Notes: generated from the sequence alone by a model not told the origin. A DNA stretch of 49,658 nt from Lentimicrobium sp. (GCA_023957275.1 JAMLHF010000004.1:1-49658), one strand, 5' to 3'. Positions 1-9,627 are shown, numbered from the stretch's first letter. Numbers and translations are program-made.

Positions 1-51
1 AGCATTCCGGTCAAATTATAATAATGTCCCCGGACAACAATGATTCTGTTT

Positions 52-1158
52 ATGGAAGCTGAAGTACTCCTTTATCAGATTGCACTCACCCTGATTCCGG
101 GCATTGGCGATATCAATGCGCGTAAACTGGTTTCATACTCCGGCAGTCCCGAAGCGGTTTTCAGGGAAAGCCGCCAGGCATTGCGGAAGATTCCGGGGAT
201 TGGAGAAACTACCGTTGATGTAATTTTCAGTAATCGCGGTGTATTGAAAAGGGCCGCAGAAGAGGTTGAATTTGTGATGAAATACAGCATCAGCACAAGC
301 TTTTTTACTGAACGGGGTTATCCGGAGCGCCTGAAGCATTGCGCCGACAGTCCGGTGCTGGTATATTCGCTTGGAAATGCCGACCTGAATGCGCCCCGGA
401 TTGTGAGTGTGGTCGGGACCCGCCGCGCTACGGAGTACGGTCGCGAGATGTGCCGTAAACTGATTGCCGGACTGAAAGAACTGGAAATACTGGTGGTCAG
501 CGGACTGGCCTACGGAATTGACACCTGCGCTCATAAATCAGCCCTGGATGAAGGATTGAAAACAGTTGGGGTACTTGCACACGGATTCGACAGGATTTAT
601 CCGGCACAAAACAGTATTCTGGCTCAACGTATGCAGGAAAACGGCGGGCTGATTACGGAGTTTTTAAGCGGCACCAACCCGGACCGCGAAAATTTTCCAA
701 GACGCAACCGGGTGATTGCCGGATTGGCCGATGCCACCATTGTGATTGAAGCCGGAGGTAAGGGCGGCGCCCTGATTACCGCTGATATTGCAAACTCCTA
801 TAACCGGGATGTGTTTGCGGTTCCCGGCAGAAATGGTGACCCTATGTCGGAAGGTTGCAATAACCTGATCAAGACAAACCGCGCAGCCCTTTTGCAATCG
901 GCCGCCGATGTCATGTATATTATGGGCTGGGACAAACCGGCGGGAAAACCTTTGGCTGCCCAACGCAAACTGTTTGTTCAGTTAAAGCCTGATGAAGAAG
1001 CAGTGGTTGCAATACTGCAGGAAAACAGGGAGTGCAGCCTTGACAGGATATGTATAAGCTCCGGAATGCAGACCAGCAAGGTGGCAGCTGCGCTGCTTAA
1101 CCTCGAATTTGAAGGAATCGTGAAAAGTCTCCCGGGTAAGATATACCGTTTACTTTGA
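52..1158 (+). CDS. dprA: DNA-processing protein DprA
   Basis: DprA binds incoming single-stranded DNA in the cytoplasm and loads RecA onto it during natural transformation. The protein has 368 residues from the ATG at 52; an ATG at 40 in the same frame would add only MILF and is less likely. The N-terminal ~70 residues carry a helix-hairpin-helix-like stretch (LIPGIGDINARKL, KIPGIGETT). The Rossmann-like DprA core follows with GTRRATEYGR, SGLAYGIDTCAH, FPRRNRVIAG and EAGGKGGALITA, which are the family signatures. The last ~60 residues look like the winged-helix C-terminal domain. Length and motif order are normal. It converges with the next gene and their 3' ends overlap by 9 bases. Seen: motifs. 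Known: the family role. Whether the organism is actually transformable cannot be told from here. Confidence 0.96.
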   Translation: MEAEVLLYQIALTLIPGIGDINARKLVSYSGSPEAVFRESRQALRKIPGIGETTVDVIFSNRGVLKRAAEEVEFVMKYSISTSFFTERGYPERLKHCADSPVLVYSLGNADLNAPRIVSVVGTRRATEYGREMCRKLIAGLKELEILVVSGLAYGIDTCAHKSALDEGLKTVGVLAHGFDRIYPAQNSILAQRMQENGGLITEFLSGTNPDRENFPRRNRVIAGLADATIVIEAGGKGGALITADIANSYNRDVFAVPGRNGDPMSEGCNNLIKTNRAALLQSAADVMYIMGWDKPAGKPLAAQRKLFVQLKPDEEAVVAILQENRECSLDRICISSGMQTSKVAAALLNLEFEGIVKSLPGKIYRLL

Positions 1159-1812
1159 ATCCGGTTTGATGTATTTGCTGCGGTGAATCAGGATGGCTGC
1201 AATCAGCAGAGTGCCTGCCGCAAAAGCGGCAAAGAACAGCACATCGTTGCTGAGCAGGGTAAACCGGTATACTCCGTGAAAAAAAGTGGCGGCCCCCAGT
1301 CCGGTCATGGAATCGATAAACCGGTTTTTACGCATTTTCCCCATCCCGGTGAAAAATCCCAGAATAACGGCAAAAAGAGCGTTCATTGGCCCTGTCGTGA
1401 TCAGGTAAAGCCAGTCGCCCTCGGTGTGATTGCCAAAAAAAGAATAATAAATTGCAAAAAGAGTGGTCAACCCCAGGGCTATAGCCATGGCGTAAACAAT
1501 CCCATCCGCAGCGCCGCCGAAGATCTTCCTGCGCGTGATGTCATAATGCAGGGGCAGAAATTTGAAAAATTCATGGGCAAAGCCAATGAAAATAAAGGAA
1601 TACATAATCATTCTGCGCAAACTTCTGGCGCCGTCTATCCTGAAGTAATGTGCGGCCTGATCCAGCGCAATCAGCGGTAAAGCAATGATAAAGCCATATA
1701 ATACTGCCATAAACAGCAATCTGAATTCCCCTTTGGGATACTTGTATTTCAGGTAAAAATACAGGCAGATAAACAATAATGGCGAAATCAGTAAAGTAGA
1801 ATATCTTTCCAT
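1150..1812 (-). CDS. PrsW-family-like integral membrane protein
   Basis: This is a 220-residue, very hydrophobic protein with about seven likely membrane segments. It resembles PrsW/CPBP-type intramembrane proteases: a HEFFK motif at residues 80-84 sits where PrsW has EExxK, followed by DGIVYA at 103-108 and an FFHGVYRF histidine near 179. In PrsW the first two residues of the first motif are both glutamate and are thought to be catalytic; here the first is histidine, so activity is uncertain. The start at 1812 is an ATG preceded by an AT-rich stretch. The gene is single, convergent with dprA, and no partner is evident. Seen: topology and motifs. Inferred: membership of the family. A substrate cannot be named. 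Confidence 0.72.
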   Translation of the reverse strand: MERYSTLLISPLLFICLYFYLKYKYPKGEFRLLFMAVLYGFIIALPLIALDQAAHYFRIDGARSLRRMIMYSFIFIGFAHEFFKFLPLHYDITRRKIFGGAADGIVYAMAIALGLTTLFAIYYSFFGNHTEGDWLYLITTGPMNALFAVILGFFTGMGKMRKNRFIDSMTGLGAATFFHGVYRFTLLSNDVLFFAAFAAGTLLIAAILIHRSKYIKPDSK

Positions 1813-2290
1813 AATTTCAGAATTTGGTCAAACACAACGCGAGTTCAAAGGTGCTTTCTGATTAAGATGCTTTGGGAAAGCCAGACCGATGGAATCAGGA
1901 AAAATGAAGGTTAGAGGCAGGTAGCAGGTTCAGAACAATCCCGAATAGAGACAAATATATAAAGAAATTTAGCTTTCTGCAATGTTTATGCTTTATTTTG
2001 CAGTAAAATCTGCATTAACAGTTGAACCTTCAGGGCTTTCCTCTGACGGATCTATGAAACCCCGGGTCACAGGCTGGCCTTATATGAAAAGCGCTTGGTC
2101 CGGATTTCACCTGACTTAAAAAGCGGAGTGTTGATGATTTATTAAGGAAGGCCTTTTGAATTTATCAGCAGGAAACGCGGCCTGCCAACCTGATCCGGGT
2201 GATTTTTTCATTCCGGGAAAGGGTTTGGGCAATCAGGTACGCGTGGCCCCGGGGTGCAGGTTTCTAAATGTAATTTTTATATCCATTGCC
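1813..2290. other. Intergenic stretch without a convincing gene
   Basis: This 478-base divergent gap separates the PrsW-like gene from rsgA. The rsgA frame is open back to 2156 through a TTG, but that 45-codon extension (proline/glycine-rich, no homology to the OB fold) is probably leader. I see no tRNA, terminator or exact TAnnTTTG promoter here. Confidence 0.5.
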
Positions 2291-3232
2291 ATGGATCTGC
2301 ATGAAGGTATTGTGGTTCGTTCAACCGGGAGCTGGTGTACGGTTATGTCGCCTGATGGCAGTGTGACTGAATGCAAGCTGAAGGGGAATTTCAGGATCAG
2401 GGGGATTCGGTCTACCAATCCTCTGGCAGTCGGTGATAAGGTTCAGTTTATCGTTCAGCCGGATCAGCCGGTTGGATTAATAAAGAGTATCAGTGACCGG
2501 CAGAACTTCATTATCCGCAAAGCCACCCGCTTGTCGAAGCAATCGCACATTATCGCAGCGAATGTTGATCAGGCTGTAGTGATGGTAACCTTGTCAAAGC
2601 CAAGAACATCTACCGGTTTTATCGACCGTTTTCTGGTTACTGCCGAAGCGTATCATATCCCGGCCGCAATCCTTTTCAATAAATGTGACCTGATAACGGG
2701 CCGGGAAACGGGCCGTCTTGATGAACTGATCTCCCTCTACGCATCTTTGGGATACAAATGTATCCGCACTTCCGCCCTGACCGGAGAGGGGAAGGATGAA
2801 ACAATTGCTCTCCTCAAAGATAAAGTCAGCCTGATCAGCGGACATTCCGGGGTGGGTAAAACAGCCCTGATCAATTCGATAGAACCGGGCCTGATGCGTA
2901 AGGTGGGTGAAATATCCGATTATCATAATAAAGGGAAACATACCACCACTTTTGCCGAAATGCTGCCCCTGAGCTTTGGCGGCTTTGTTATTGATACGCC
3001 CGGGATCAAGGAATTTGGTCTTGTGCATTTCGACAGGCAGGAAGTCGCCGAACGGTTCCCTGAAATGCGCAACCTGATGCACCAGTGTCAGTTCAACGAT
3101 TGTACACATCTTCATGAACCGGGTTGTGCGGTAAAGAAAGCGCTTGCCGAAGGACGCATTCATCCGGACAGGTACAAAAATTATGTCAGCATCATCAATG
3201 ATGAATATTTTGAAGAGAGTGAGTGGGATTAA
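2291..3232 (+). CDS. rsgA: Ribosome small subunit-dependent GTPase A (RsgA)
   Basis: RsgA is a circularly permuted GTPase that checks and releases factors during late 30S ribosomal subunit maturation. From the ATG at 2291 the protein has 313 residues, the usual length. It shows the N-terminal OB-fold region (MDLHEGIVVRSTGSW), the permuted G-motif order with G4 (FNKCDL) ahead of G1 (SGHSGVGKT) and G3 (DTPG), and the C-terminal zinc knuckle CQFNDCTHLHEPGC. I prefer the 2291 ATG over the upstream TTG at 2156 because the family starts at this point. It is followed 36 bases later by dtd on the same strand, a likely operon of translation-quality genes. Function is firmly supported by the motif order. 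Confidence 0.97.
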   Translation: MDLHEGIVVRSTGSWCTVMSPDGSVTECKLKGNFRIRGIRSTNPLAVGDKVQFIVQPDQPVGLIKSISDRQNFIIRKATRLSKQSHIIAANVDQAVVMVTLSKPRTSTGFIDRFLVTAEAYHIPAAILFNKCDLITGRETGRLDELISLYASLGYKCIRTSALTGEGKDETIALLKDKVSLISGHSGVGKTALINSIEPGLMRKVGEISDYHNKGKHTTTFAEMLPLSFGGFVIDTPGIKEFGLVHFDRQEVAERFPEMRNLMHQCQFNDCTHLHEPGCAVKKALAEGRIHPDRYKNYVSIINDEYFEESEWD

Positions 3233-3268
3233 CTCCTGCTTAAGAAAGTGTAAATTGCATTCTGATTT

Positions 3269-3721
3269 ATGAGAGTGGTTATTCAGCGTGTCCTCAGGGC
3301 CGAAGTGCGCAGCAACGGATATGGATCCAACCGGATAGGCAAGGGGTTGCTTATTTTGTTGGGTATTGAGGATTCTGACAATGAAGCTGATATAGCATGG
3401 CTGGTCGGGAAAATTTCAAGATTAAGGATTTTCTCCGACGCTGATGGCGTGATGAATCTTTCAGTTATGGATGTCAATGGCGGTATTATGATTATCAGCC
3501 AGTTTACGTTGCATGCAAGCACCAGGAAAGGGAACCGGCCTTCCTATATTCGGGCAGCACGGCCCGAAACGGCCATCCCGCTGTATGAGATTTTTGTGGA
3601 GCAGGTAAAGCAAGCCACAGGGCTCGAAGTTCAGACAGGCTGGTTTGGCGCGATGATGCAGATCGAATTGATCAATGATGGCCCGGTTACCATTATCATC
3701 GATTCAAAAGACAAAGAATAG
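3269..3721 (+). CDS. dtd: D-aminoacyl-tRNA deacylase (Dtd)
   Basis: Dtd hydrolyses D-amino acids wrongly attached to tRNA and also clears glycine from tRNA-Ala, protecting translation in the cytoplasm. The 150-residue protein begins MRVVIQRVLRA, carries the active-site signature SQFTLHAS and the cross-subunit NDGPVT motif near the C-terminus. Both are diagnostic. Length is standard for the homodimeric enzyme. It lies 36 bases after rsgA and is probably co-transcribed with it. A hairpin just after the stop separates it from the convergent TonB receptor gene. Confidence 0.97.
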   Translation: MRVVIQRVLRAEVRSNGYGSNRIGKGLLILLGIEDSDNEADIAWLVGKISRLRIFSDADGVMNLSVMDVNGGIMIISQFTLHASTRKGNRPSYIRAARPETAIPLYEIFVEQVKQATGLEVQTGWFGAMMQIELINDGPVTIIIDSKDKE

Positions 3722-3750
3722 CAACAGTTCATCCTGAAAAAGAGCTGTTG
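3722..3750. terminator. Hairpin between convergent dtd and TonB receptor gene
   Basis: CAACAGTTC (3722-3730) pairs with GAGCTGTTG (3742-3750), a 9-bp stem with one G-T pair and an 11-base loop. It sits between two convergent stops, so it probably terminates transcription, but the T-run is weak. Confidence 0.5.
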
Positions 3751-3759
3751 AAGTTTTGG

Positions 3760-6096
3760 TCAGAAACTCATAGTCATGCCGAAACTAGGCATAACAGGCA
3801 ACTGGTAAACCTTATCTCCCGTAATACGGTTAACGTAGAAGATATTCTCGCGGTTGTAGATGTTGGTTACACTCAGGTTAAATTCCAGGATGCCTTTTTC
3901 TCCGATCCTGAACCTGCGCATCAGGCTGAAGTCAAGCCTGTGGTAATAGGGCAGGCGGGCTTTGTTATAATCAGCGTAAATGATGCCAAGCTGACCGTTT
4001 GATGTCAGGTAATTTGTTCCCGCTCCCTGCTGGAACGTAAGTTGCTCGTAGAATCCCTGGGTCTGTGTGAAGGGGAAGCCCGAACCCAGGTTCCAACGGG
4101 CGTTGAATTCCCAGTTGAGCTCTTTGCCGAAGCGGTACGAACTCACAAGATTAACGTTATGTCTTCTGTCGTAGTGGGGAACGTAGTTAATCAGCCCGTC
4201 GAAGCGGTTGACATATGCCAGCGAATACACGGCCCAGAAATAGATTTTCCGCGAATCATATTTAACGGATACGTCAAAACCATTTGCATCGCCGTTTTCA
4301 ATGATAAAATCCTTGCGCAGATATTCCGGTTTATAGTTAATACTGTCTGTAACTTTATTGTATTCCCCGTTGTCGTCATCAAATACCTTGTTGCGGTTGA
4401 TGTTTGTAAGTTGCGAGAAATCCTTGTAATAGACCTCAACGTTTACACTGACATTCGGCAGGGGGTCTATTTCAGCGCCCAGGATAATGTGGCCTGCTTT
4501 CTGAAGTTTATGGGTAACCTTTTTGCCATCGAAGGTCTCCTGCAGGTTGTCGGGCCCGGAAAGGAAACCATAGAACAGGTTGACCACATCCCTGTCGGAG
4601 TTGGCGCTGATCAGGTTCTGAGAGTAAAGGCCGGCGGCCATTTTCATCCTGAAATTATCTGAAAAGTTATATTTCATGGCCAGCCTGGGTTCAGGCGAGA
4701 AATTCCCGAGGGATGCATAATACTGGATCCGGAAGCCTGGTTCGAAAAGCAGTTTACCCCGGGTCATCTTGTATTTGACAAATGCGGCAATTTCAGTTGT
4801 GTTTTCAGTCTGGGAAATCTGCCTTCCGACAGAATTGAAAAAGTCGAAAGCGGTCTTGAACCCGAGCATTTCCAAACCGTATTTAATCTCATCTTTACCG
4901 AGAAAATAAGTAAATCCCAGTCCCAGGTTAAAACCGTTAATCTCGCTTGACCGCGCCGGAAGCGATCCTTCTTCCATGGTAATGTTGTATGATGAATAAG
5001 CGAAATTACCTTCCATCAGTACCGGATTATTTCCGGGTATCACCACCCAGTTGGTTCCTCCGCCGGTTGCATTCCATTTATAGGTAGCCAGATCAGTATA
5101 GTCGACCTTATCGTTGAAATTAAAGCCGTAAAAATTCACCTTGGATCCGTTTGCGGCATTTATAGATACTTTTCCGTAAACATCAGTGTAGTTAAAAGGA
5201 AGTCCGGCGGTATCAATGTAGTTATAAAACAGATCTGAGGTCTGTTTCAGGTAAGAATTCTTGGCCGAGAGCAGGAAGGAAATGCTGCTTGGGCTATCGT
5301 CGGTCTGCTTTTTTAATGGCCCTTCGAGCATCAGCTTGGCACCGAAAGTGCTGGCGCCGGCTTTCCCTGCGAGGTGTTTTTTGTTACCGTCGCGCGTGGT
5401 AAGGTCCATCACCGATGAGATGCGGCCGCCATGCTGGGCATTGAAGCCCCCGGTGTAGATGTCAGCGTTTCGCAGAATATCGGTGTCGAATACCGAAAAA
5501 AGCCCTATGGAATGGAAGGGGTTGTAGATAATCATTCCGTCGAGCAATACTTTGTTTTGGATCGGAGAACCGCCGCGGATATACAACTGCCCGCCCTGGT
5601 CCCCGGTAAAAATAACGCCGGGCAGCACCTGGAGGTACTGGGCCAGGTCAGGTTGACCGCCAATGGTCGGAATACGGCTGATTTGTTTGGGTGTCAGCTT
5701 AATCACCGAGGTGCGGGTGTCGCTCCTGGCTTCTTCCCTGTCTGCGGTTATCTGCACCGCATCCAGGTTAAAAGCTGATTTGGTCAGAAACAGTTTTTTC
5801 GTCAGTACCGTATTGCCTTTTATCGTTACCTGTTCACGCAGGGTGTCATAGCCAAGATAAGTTACCATCAGGGTGTATTGCCCGTCGGGTATTTTTGAAA
5901 TGGTAAAGTATCCGTTCACATCGGTGGATGAACCGTAAGAGGTTTTGTAAAAATAGACATTCGTGAAAATAACCGGCTCCCCGGTCTCCTGCTCATATAC
6001 AAATCCGCGCACGGTTCCGTTCTGGGCGAAAATTCCTGATGTGCAGGCTAGCAGTAAGATGGCGGTGAGGAGATTAAATCTGATAAATTTTTGCAT
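3760..6096 (-). CDS. TonB-dependent receptor with CarboxypepD_reg-like domain
   Basis: This is a 778-residue outer-membrane active transporter driven by TonB. It has a signal peptide (residues ~1-24, ending IFAQN), a CarboxypepD_reg-like beta-sandwich (TVRGFVYEQETGEPVIFTNV, ~28-110), a plug domain (~125-235; VLPGVIFTGDQGGQLYIRGG and LLDGMIIYNPFH), then a beta-barrel to a terminal phenylalanine (GMTMSF), as outer-membrane proteins require. No SusD partner lies next to it, so it is more likely a stand-alone TonB receptor (metal, cofactor, peptide) than a polysaccharide locus SusC. The substrate cannot be read from the sequence. A Bacteroidota-type promoter lies at 6197-6228. Confidence 0.93.
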   Translation of the reverse strand: MQKFIRFNLLTAILLLACTSGIFAQNGTVRGFVYEQETGEPVIFTNVYFYKTSYGSSTDVNGYFTISKIPDGQYTLMVTYLGYDTLREQVTIKGNTVLTKKLFLTKSAFNLDAVQITADREEARSDTRTSVIKLTPKQISRIPTIGGQPDLAQYLQVLPGVIFTGDQGGQLYIRGGSPIQNKVLLDGMIIYNPFHSIGLFSVFDTDILRNADIYTGGFNAQHGGRISSVMDLTTRDGNKKHLAGKAGASTFGAKLMLEGPLKKQTDDSPSSISFLLSAKNSYLKQTSDLFYNYIDTAGLPFNYTDVYGKVSINAANGSKVNFYGFNFNDKVDYTDLATYKWNATGGGTNWVVIPGNNPVLMEGNFAYSSYNITMEEGSLPARSSEINGFNLGLGFTYFLGKDEIKYGLEMLGFKTAFDFFNSVGRQISQTENTTEIAAFVKYKMTRGKLLFEPGFRIQYYASLGNFSPEPRLAMKYNFSDNFRMKMAAGLYSQNLISANSDRDVVNLFYGFLSGPDNLQETFDGKKVTHKLQKAGHIILGAEIDPLPNVSVNVEVYYKDFSQLTNINRNKVFDDDNGEYNKVTDSINYKPEYLRKDFIIENGDANGFDVSVKYDSRKIYFWAVYSLAYVNRFDGLINYVPHYDRRHNVNLVSSYRFGKELNWEFNARWNLGSGFPFTQTQGFYEQLTFQQGAGTNYLTSNGQLGIIYADYNKARLPYYHRLDFSLMRRFRIGEKGILEFNLSVTNIYNRENIFYVNRITGDKVYQLPVMPSFGMTMSF

Positions 6097-6196
6097 ATTG
6101 ACGTTAGTGAGATGAGTGAGTCGTTTCAGGCAGGAAGCCGGCTGTATGTTATTTCAGGTTATTCCGGGTTAAGGCCCTCAATTTTGAGAAACCGGA

Positions 6197-6228
6197 CAAA
6201 ATTAATCAAATTTTATTTTATTTTTCAA
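6197..6228 (-). promoter_or_regulatory. Putative promoter of the TonB receptor gene
   Basis: On the minus strand TAATTTTG (6204-6197) fits TAnnTTTG, with TTG (6228-6226) 21 bases upstream. This predicts a leader of roughly 90-100 bases before the ATG at 6096. It starts right after the upstream gene's stop codon. Confidence 0.6.
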
Positions 6229-6230
6229 TC

Positions 6231-6668
6231 TCATTTCAGGATAAGTACCCTTTCCGTTTGATCCGGAGCAGGTAAATAACAAACATTTTGCTTTCCGAAC
6301 CAGCGGTAACGGTTTCGGGCAATGTAGCGGTATATGACATCGCTCCACCTGCGGGGAATTATCCTGAAAACAGCGAAAACTTTCCAGCCCCCGCCCAGGG
6401 TGATGAGGATTTCAATAACTGCCTGTGAGGCTGAAAATACTGCTCCATTCCTGATAAAAACAATACTTTCCCCTCTCAGGGCTTCTGCAGGTGAAGCTGC
6501 AGGCGGCAGGACGGCCGGCGGGCCCGGATCGGCAATGAAAAATAACCTCCGCATGCTGTCGGCCCGAAGTAAAAAGTTCGCTGTTCTGCTGCACAGGATG
6601 CAGAATCCATCGAAAATGACCAGGCTCTTCCCGGGAGGTATTTTATTGTTGGAAACGCTTTTGTTCAT
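6231..6668 (-). CDS. DCC-family (DUF393) thiol-disulfide oxidoreductase-like protein
   Basis: This 145-residue protein belongs to the DCC/DUF393 family, named for its Asp-Cys-Cys motif. The motif is seen as FDGFCILCSR near residues 19-28 of the protein started at 6668. Also present are the family's FIADPGP and ESIVFIRNGAVF segments, and a C-terminal ARNRYRWFGK. The CxxC pair suggests redox or metal chemistry, but the biochemical role is not established. I chose the ATG at 6668 because the 19 residues upstream in the open frame look like untranslated sequence. It is a single gene, divergent from icd. Confidence 0.85.
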   Translation of the reverse strand: MNKSVSNNKIPPGKSLVIFDGFCILCSRTANFLLRADSMRRLFFIADPGPPAVLPPAASPAEALRGESIVFIRNGAVFSASQAVIEILITLGGGWKVFAVFRIIPRRWSDVIYRYIARNRYRWFGKQNVCYLPAPDQTERVLILK

Positions 6669-6788
6669 TGATATAACTTCAAAAGTATATGAATTATACG
6701 AACGTATGTTCATATAGTGTGGCACGGAAACGCTTTTTGCCCCGTATTCTCAAACAATTCAGGGATCGGTTTGTTGATTCTGCGGGAT

Positions 6789-6819
6789 TTTGAAAGTTTT
6801 CACTACTTCGTTATCTTTG
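6789..6819 (+). promoter_or_regulatory. Promoter of icd-gltA
   Basis: TTTG (6789-6792), a 19-base spacer, then TATCTTTG (6812-6819). This is an essentially perfect match to the Bacteroidota housekeeping promoter (-33 TTTG, -7 TAnnTTTG). It predicts a start near 6825 and a leader of about 50 bases before icd. Confidence 0.85.
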
Positions 6820-6873
6820 CCATCATTGAAAACATTTCACCAATAAACATAAATACCTAATTAAATACGAATA

Positions 6874-8148
6874 ATGGACGAAAATAAAGTAACCATAGCC
6901 GGCGGCAAGCTGAGGGTGCCCGACAGACCAGTAATTCCTTTTATTGAAGGGGATGGCACCGGGCCGGATATCTGGTCTGCAGCGGTGCGGGTTATGGATG
7001 CAGCGGTAGCAAAAGCATACGCAGGAAAGAGAAAAATTGAATGGCTTGAAGTCCTGGCGGGAGAAAAGGCGTATAATCTTACCGGTAACTGGTTGCCCGA
7101 AGAAACACTTGATGCATTCAGAAATTATAAAGTAGGGATAAAAGGGCCGCTCACCACCCCTGTTGGCGGAGGAATCCGCTCGCTGAACGTGGCATTGCGT
7201 CAGCAACTCGATCTGTATGTTTGTCTGAGGCCGGTCAGGTGGTTCTCCGGTGTTCCCAGCCCGGTGAAGGATCCTTCAAAAGTTGATATGCATATTTTCA
7301 GGGAAAACACCGAGGATATCTATGCCGGAATAGAATTTATGAGTGGTACGCCGGAGGCGCGTAAGATGCGTGATTTCCTCCAGCAGGAAATGGGCGTAAA
7401 TAAAATCCGGTTTCCTGAGACCAGCTCTTTCGGGATTAAGCCGGTGTCGAAGGAAGGGACAGAGCGCCTGGTGAGAGCAGCCCTTGAATATACCATCAGC
7501 CGCGGACTGCCTTCATTAACCCTTGTTCACAAAGGGAATATCATGAAGTTTACCGAAGGCGCCTTCAAGCAATGGGGATATGATCTTGCCCGAAGGGAGT
7601 TCGGACAATATACCTTTACCTGGGCGGAGTACGATGAAATTGCAGCAGCATCCGGTAAGGAAGCCGCAGATAAAGCCCAGCAGGATGCCGTATCGGCAGG
7701 AAGGATCATTGTAAAGGATGTGATTGCGGATGCTTTCCTGCAGCAGATTCTGTTGCGCCCGGCTGAATACTCGGTTATTGCCACCCTGAACCTGAACGGC
7801 GACTATATTTCCGATGCCCTGGCTGCCATTGTTGGCGGTATCGGCATTGCGCCCGGAGCGAACATCAATTATGTGACCGGACACGCGATCTTTGAGGCAA
7901 CCCATGGCACCGCTCCGAAATATGCCGGGCAGGATATGGTGAATCCCGGATCAGTGATTCTCTCGGGTGCCATGATGCTGGAATATTTGGGCTGGGTTGA
8001 AGCAGCCGGAATGATATATGACGGCATTGAAAAAACAATACTCCAGGGCAGGGTGACCTATGATTTTCACCGCCTGATGCAGAATGCCACCAAACTAAAG
8101 ACTTCTGAGTTCGGCACAGCCATAGCAGAGGCAATCCACAATTCGTAA
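6874..8148 (+). CDS. icd: NADP-dependent isocitrate dehydrogenase
   Basis: This enzyme oxidises isocitrate to 2-oxoglutarate with NADP in the TCA cycle. The 424-residue protein matches the E. coli-type dimeric enzyme: [14 protein letters not shown] near the N-terminus, [11 protein letters not shown] with Ser103 in the position of the E. coli phosphorylation site, [13 protein letters not shown], the substrate-site [10 protein letters not shown], and [16 protein letters not shown] with the Lys-Tyr pair that contacts the NADP phosphate. It is followed 35 bases later by citrate synthase, so the two make a small TCA operon under the promoter at 6789-6819. No isocitrate dehydrogenase kinase is visible, so the serine may simply be ancestral. 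Confidence 0.97.
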   Translation: MDENKVTIAGGKLRVPDRPVIPFIEGDGTGPDIWSAAVRVMDAAVAKAYAGKRKIEWLEVLAGEKAYNLTGNWLPEETLDAFRNYKVGIKGPLTTPVGGGIRSLNVALRQQLDLYVCLRPVRWFSGVPSPVKDPSKVDMHIFRENTEDIYAGIEFMSGTPEARKMRDFLQQEMGVNKIRFPETSSFGIKPVSKEGTERLVRAALEYTISRGLPSLTLVHKGNIMKFTEGAFKQWGYDLARREFGQYTFTWAEYDEIAAASGKEAADKAQQDAVSAGRIIVKDVIADAFLQQILLRPAEYSVIATLNLNGDYISDALAAIVGGIGIAPGANINYVTGHAIFEATHGTAPKYAGQDMVNPGSVILSGAMMLEYLGWVEAAGMIYDGIEKTILQGRVTYDFHRLMQNATKLKTSEFGTAIAEAIHNS

Positions 8149-8183
8149 GCAGGAAAAACAATCAACAAATTATTCAAATCATT

Positions 8184-9509
8184 ATGGCAAAGAGACTGAA
8201 AGATACACTGTACGAAAAGATCATGGATTGGCGTCCACGTACAGAACGATTGATGAAAGAATACGGCAATGTAGTGGTCGATAAGGTTACCATTGGTCAG
8301 ATCCTCGGTGGAATGCGGGGAATCAAGTCACTGGTTTCAGATATTTCTTACCTCGACCCGCAGGAAGGAATCCGTTACAGAGGATATACCCTTCCGGAGG
8401 TTTTTGAGAAACTTCCGAAAGCCAGAGGTGGGGAAATGCCGATGGTAGAAGGCCTCTTTTACCTGCTGCTTACCGGTGACATGCCCACTGAAGAGCAGGC
8501 AGCCGAAGTGGCGGATGAATTCAACAAGCGGAGGATACTCCCTCGTTTCATCTACGAGTTGATTGACGCTATGCCATGCTGCAGCCACCCGATGACCATT
8601 TTCTCCACAGCCATCCTTACCCTGCACCGCGAATCATTTTTCACCAAAAAATACCATGCCGGCATCAATAAACTTGACTACTGGGATCCTACCTATGAGG
8701 ATTCGCTCAACCTGCTTGCCAAGTTGCCGGAGATTGCCACATATACTTATGCGAAGCTCTATCGCGATGGGAAAAGAATTCAATCCAATCCCAACCTCGA
8801 CTTCGGTGGGAATTTTGCCCACATGATGGGTATCGGAAAGCCTTATGACGATGTTTCCAGGATGCACTTTATCGTGCATGCCGATCATGAAGCCGGCAAC
8901 GTGAGCGCGCATACCGGTCATCTGGTTGCCAGTTCATTATCAGATGTTTATCTTTCGATTTCTGCAATGGTTAACGGACTGGCGGGTCCACTGCATGGTC
9001 TTGCCAACCAGGAAGTGCTCCGCTGGCTGCAGGACCTGATGGATAAAATGAACGGCGCGGTTCCTACCGAAGACGAACTGAAACAGTTTGTATGGAATAC
9101 CCTGAACTCAGGTCAGGTAATACCGGGTTTCGGCCATGCCGTGCTGCGAAAAACCGACCCCCGCTACATGCTCCAGCGTGAGTTCAGTCTGAAAAACATG
9201 CCTGAAGATCCGCTTTTTAAAGTGGTGGATATGCTTTACAATGTAGTGCCGCCCATCCTGCTCGAACAGGGTAAGGCCAAGAACCCATGGCCCAATGTGG
9301 ATGCGCAGTCAGGGGTTATCCAATGGCATTACGGCATCAAGGAGTATGACTTTTACACCGTGTTGTTCGGAATAGGGCGGGCGATCGGTATATGCGCCAA
9401 TATCATCTGGGACCGTGCCCTGGGTTATCCGCTCGAGAGGCCCAAATCGCTGACTACCGCTATTCTTGAAGATATTGCAGCAGGCAGGAATGTGGAGATA
9501 GAAGATTAG
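8184..9509 (+). CDS. gltA: Citrate synthase (eukaryote-like type)
   Basis: Citrate synthase condenses oxaloacetate and acetyl-CoA to start the TCA cycle. The 441-residue protein has the catalytic triad His271 (GPLHGLANQE), His318 (GFGHAVLRKTDPRY) and Asp373 (NVDAQSGVIQ). These fall at nearly the same numbering as the pig heart enzyme (274/320/375). With the VHADHEAGNVSAHT segment this marks it as the eukaryote-like form rather than the E. coli hexameric form, as is seen in a number of Bacteroidota. It lies 35 bases after icd and ends at a GC-rich hairpin. The symbol follows common bacterial usage. Confidence 0.97.
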   Translation: MAKRLKDTLYEKIMDWRPRTERLMKEYGNVVVDKVTIGQILGGMRGIKSLVSDISYLDPQEGIRYRGYTLPEVFEKLPKARGGEMPMVEGLFYLLLTGDMPTEEQAAEVADEFNKRRILPRFIYELIDAMPCCSHPMTIFSTAILTLHRESFFTKKYHAGINKLDYWDPTYEDSLNLLAKLPEIATYTYAKLYRDGKRIQSNPNLDFGGNFAHMMGIGKPYDDVSRMHFIVHADHEAGNVSAHTGHLVASSLSDVYLSISAMVNGLAGPLHGLANQEVLRWLQDLMDKMNGAVPTEDELKQFVWNTLNSGQVIPGFGHAVLRKTDPRYMLQREFSLKNMPEDPLFKVVDMLYNVVPPILLEQGKAKNPWPNVDAQSGVIQWHYGIKEYDFYTVLFGIGRAIGICANIIWDRALGYPLERPKSLTTAILEDIAAGRNVEIED

Positions 9510-9519
9510 AAAAACCCGG

Positions 9520-9541
9520 ATTCCCCGGAGCGGCGGGGAAT
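9520..9541 (+). terminator. Hairpin after gltA
   Basis: ATTCCCCG (9520-9527) pairs perfectly with CGGGGAAT (9534-9541) around a 6-base loop, 10 bases after the gltA stop. Only a short TATTT follows, so intrinsic termination is likely but may be incomplete. Confidence 0.65.
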
Positions 9542-9627
9542 ATTTCATCAGCCTGCACATAACCTGACTTTATTCAGGCAGCGTCATGTACAGGTTTTAT
9601 TTTTTATCAATCAGCTTTGAAAAATTA

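Noticed and set aside
2156-2290. 45-codon N-terminal extension of RsgA from a TTG
   Set aside because: The family begins at the ATG at 2291 (MDLHEGIVV) and the extension has no recognisable domain.
3760-6096. SusC/SusD polysaccharide utilisation locus
   Set aside because: No SusD-like gene or glycoside hydrolase lies next to the receptor.
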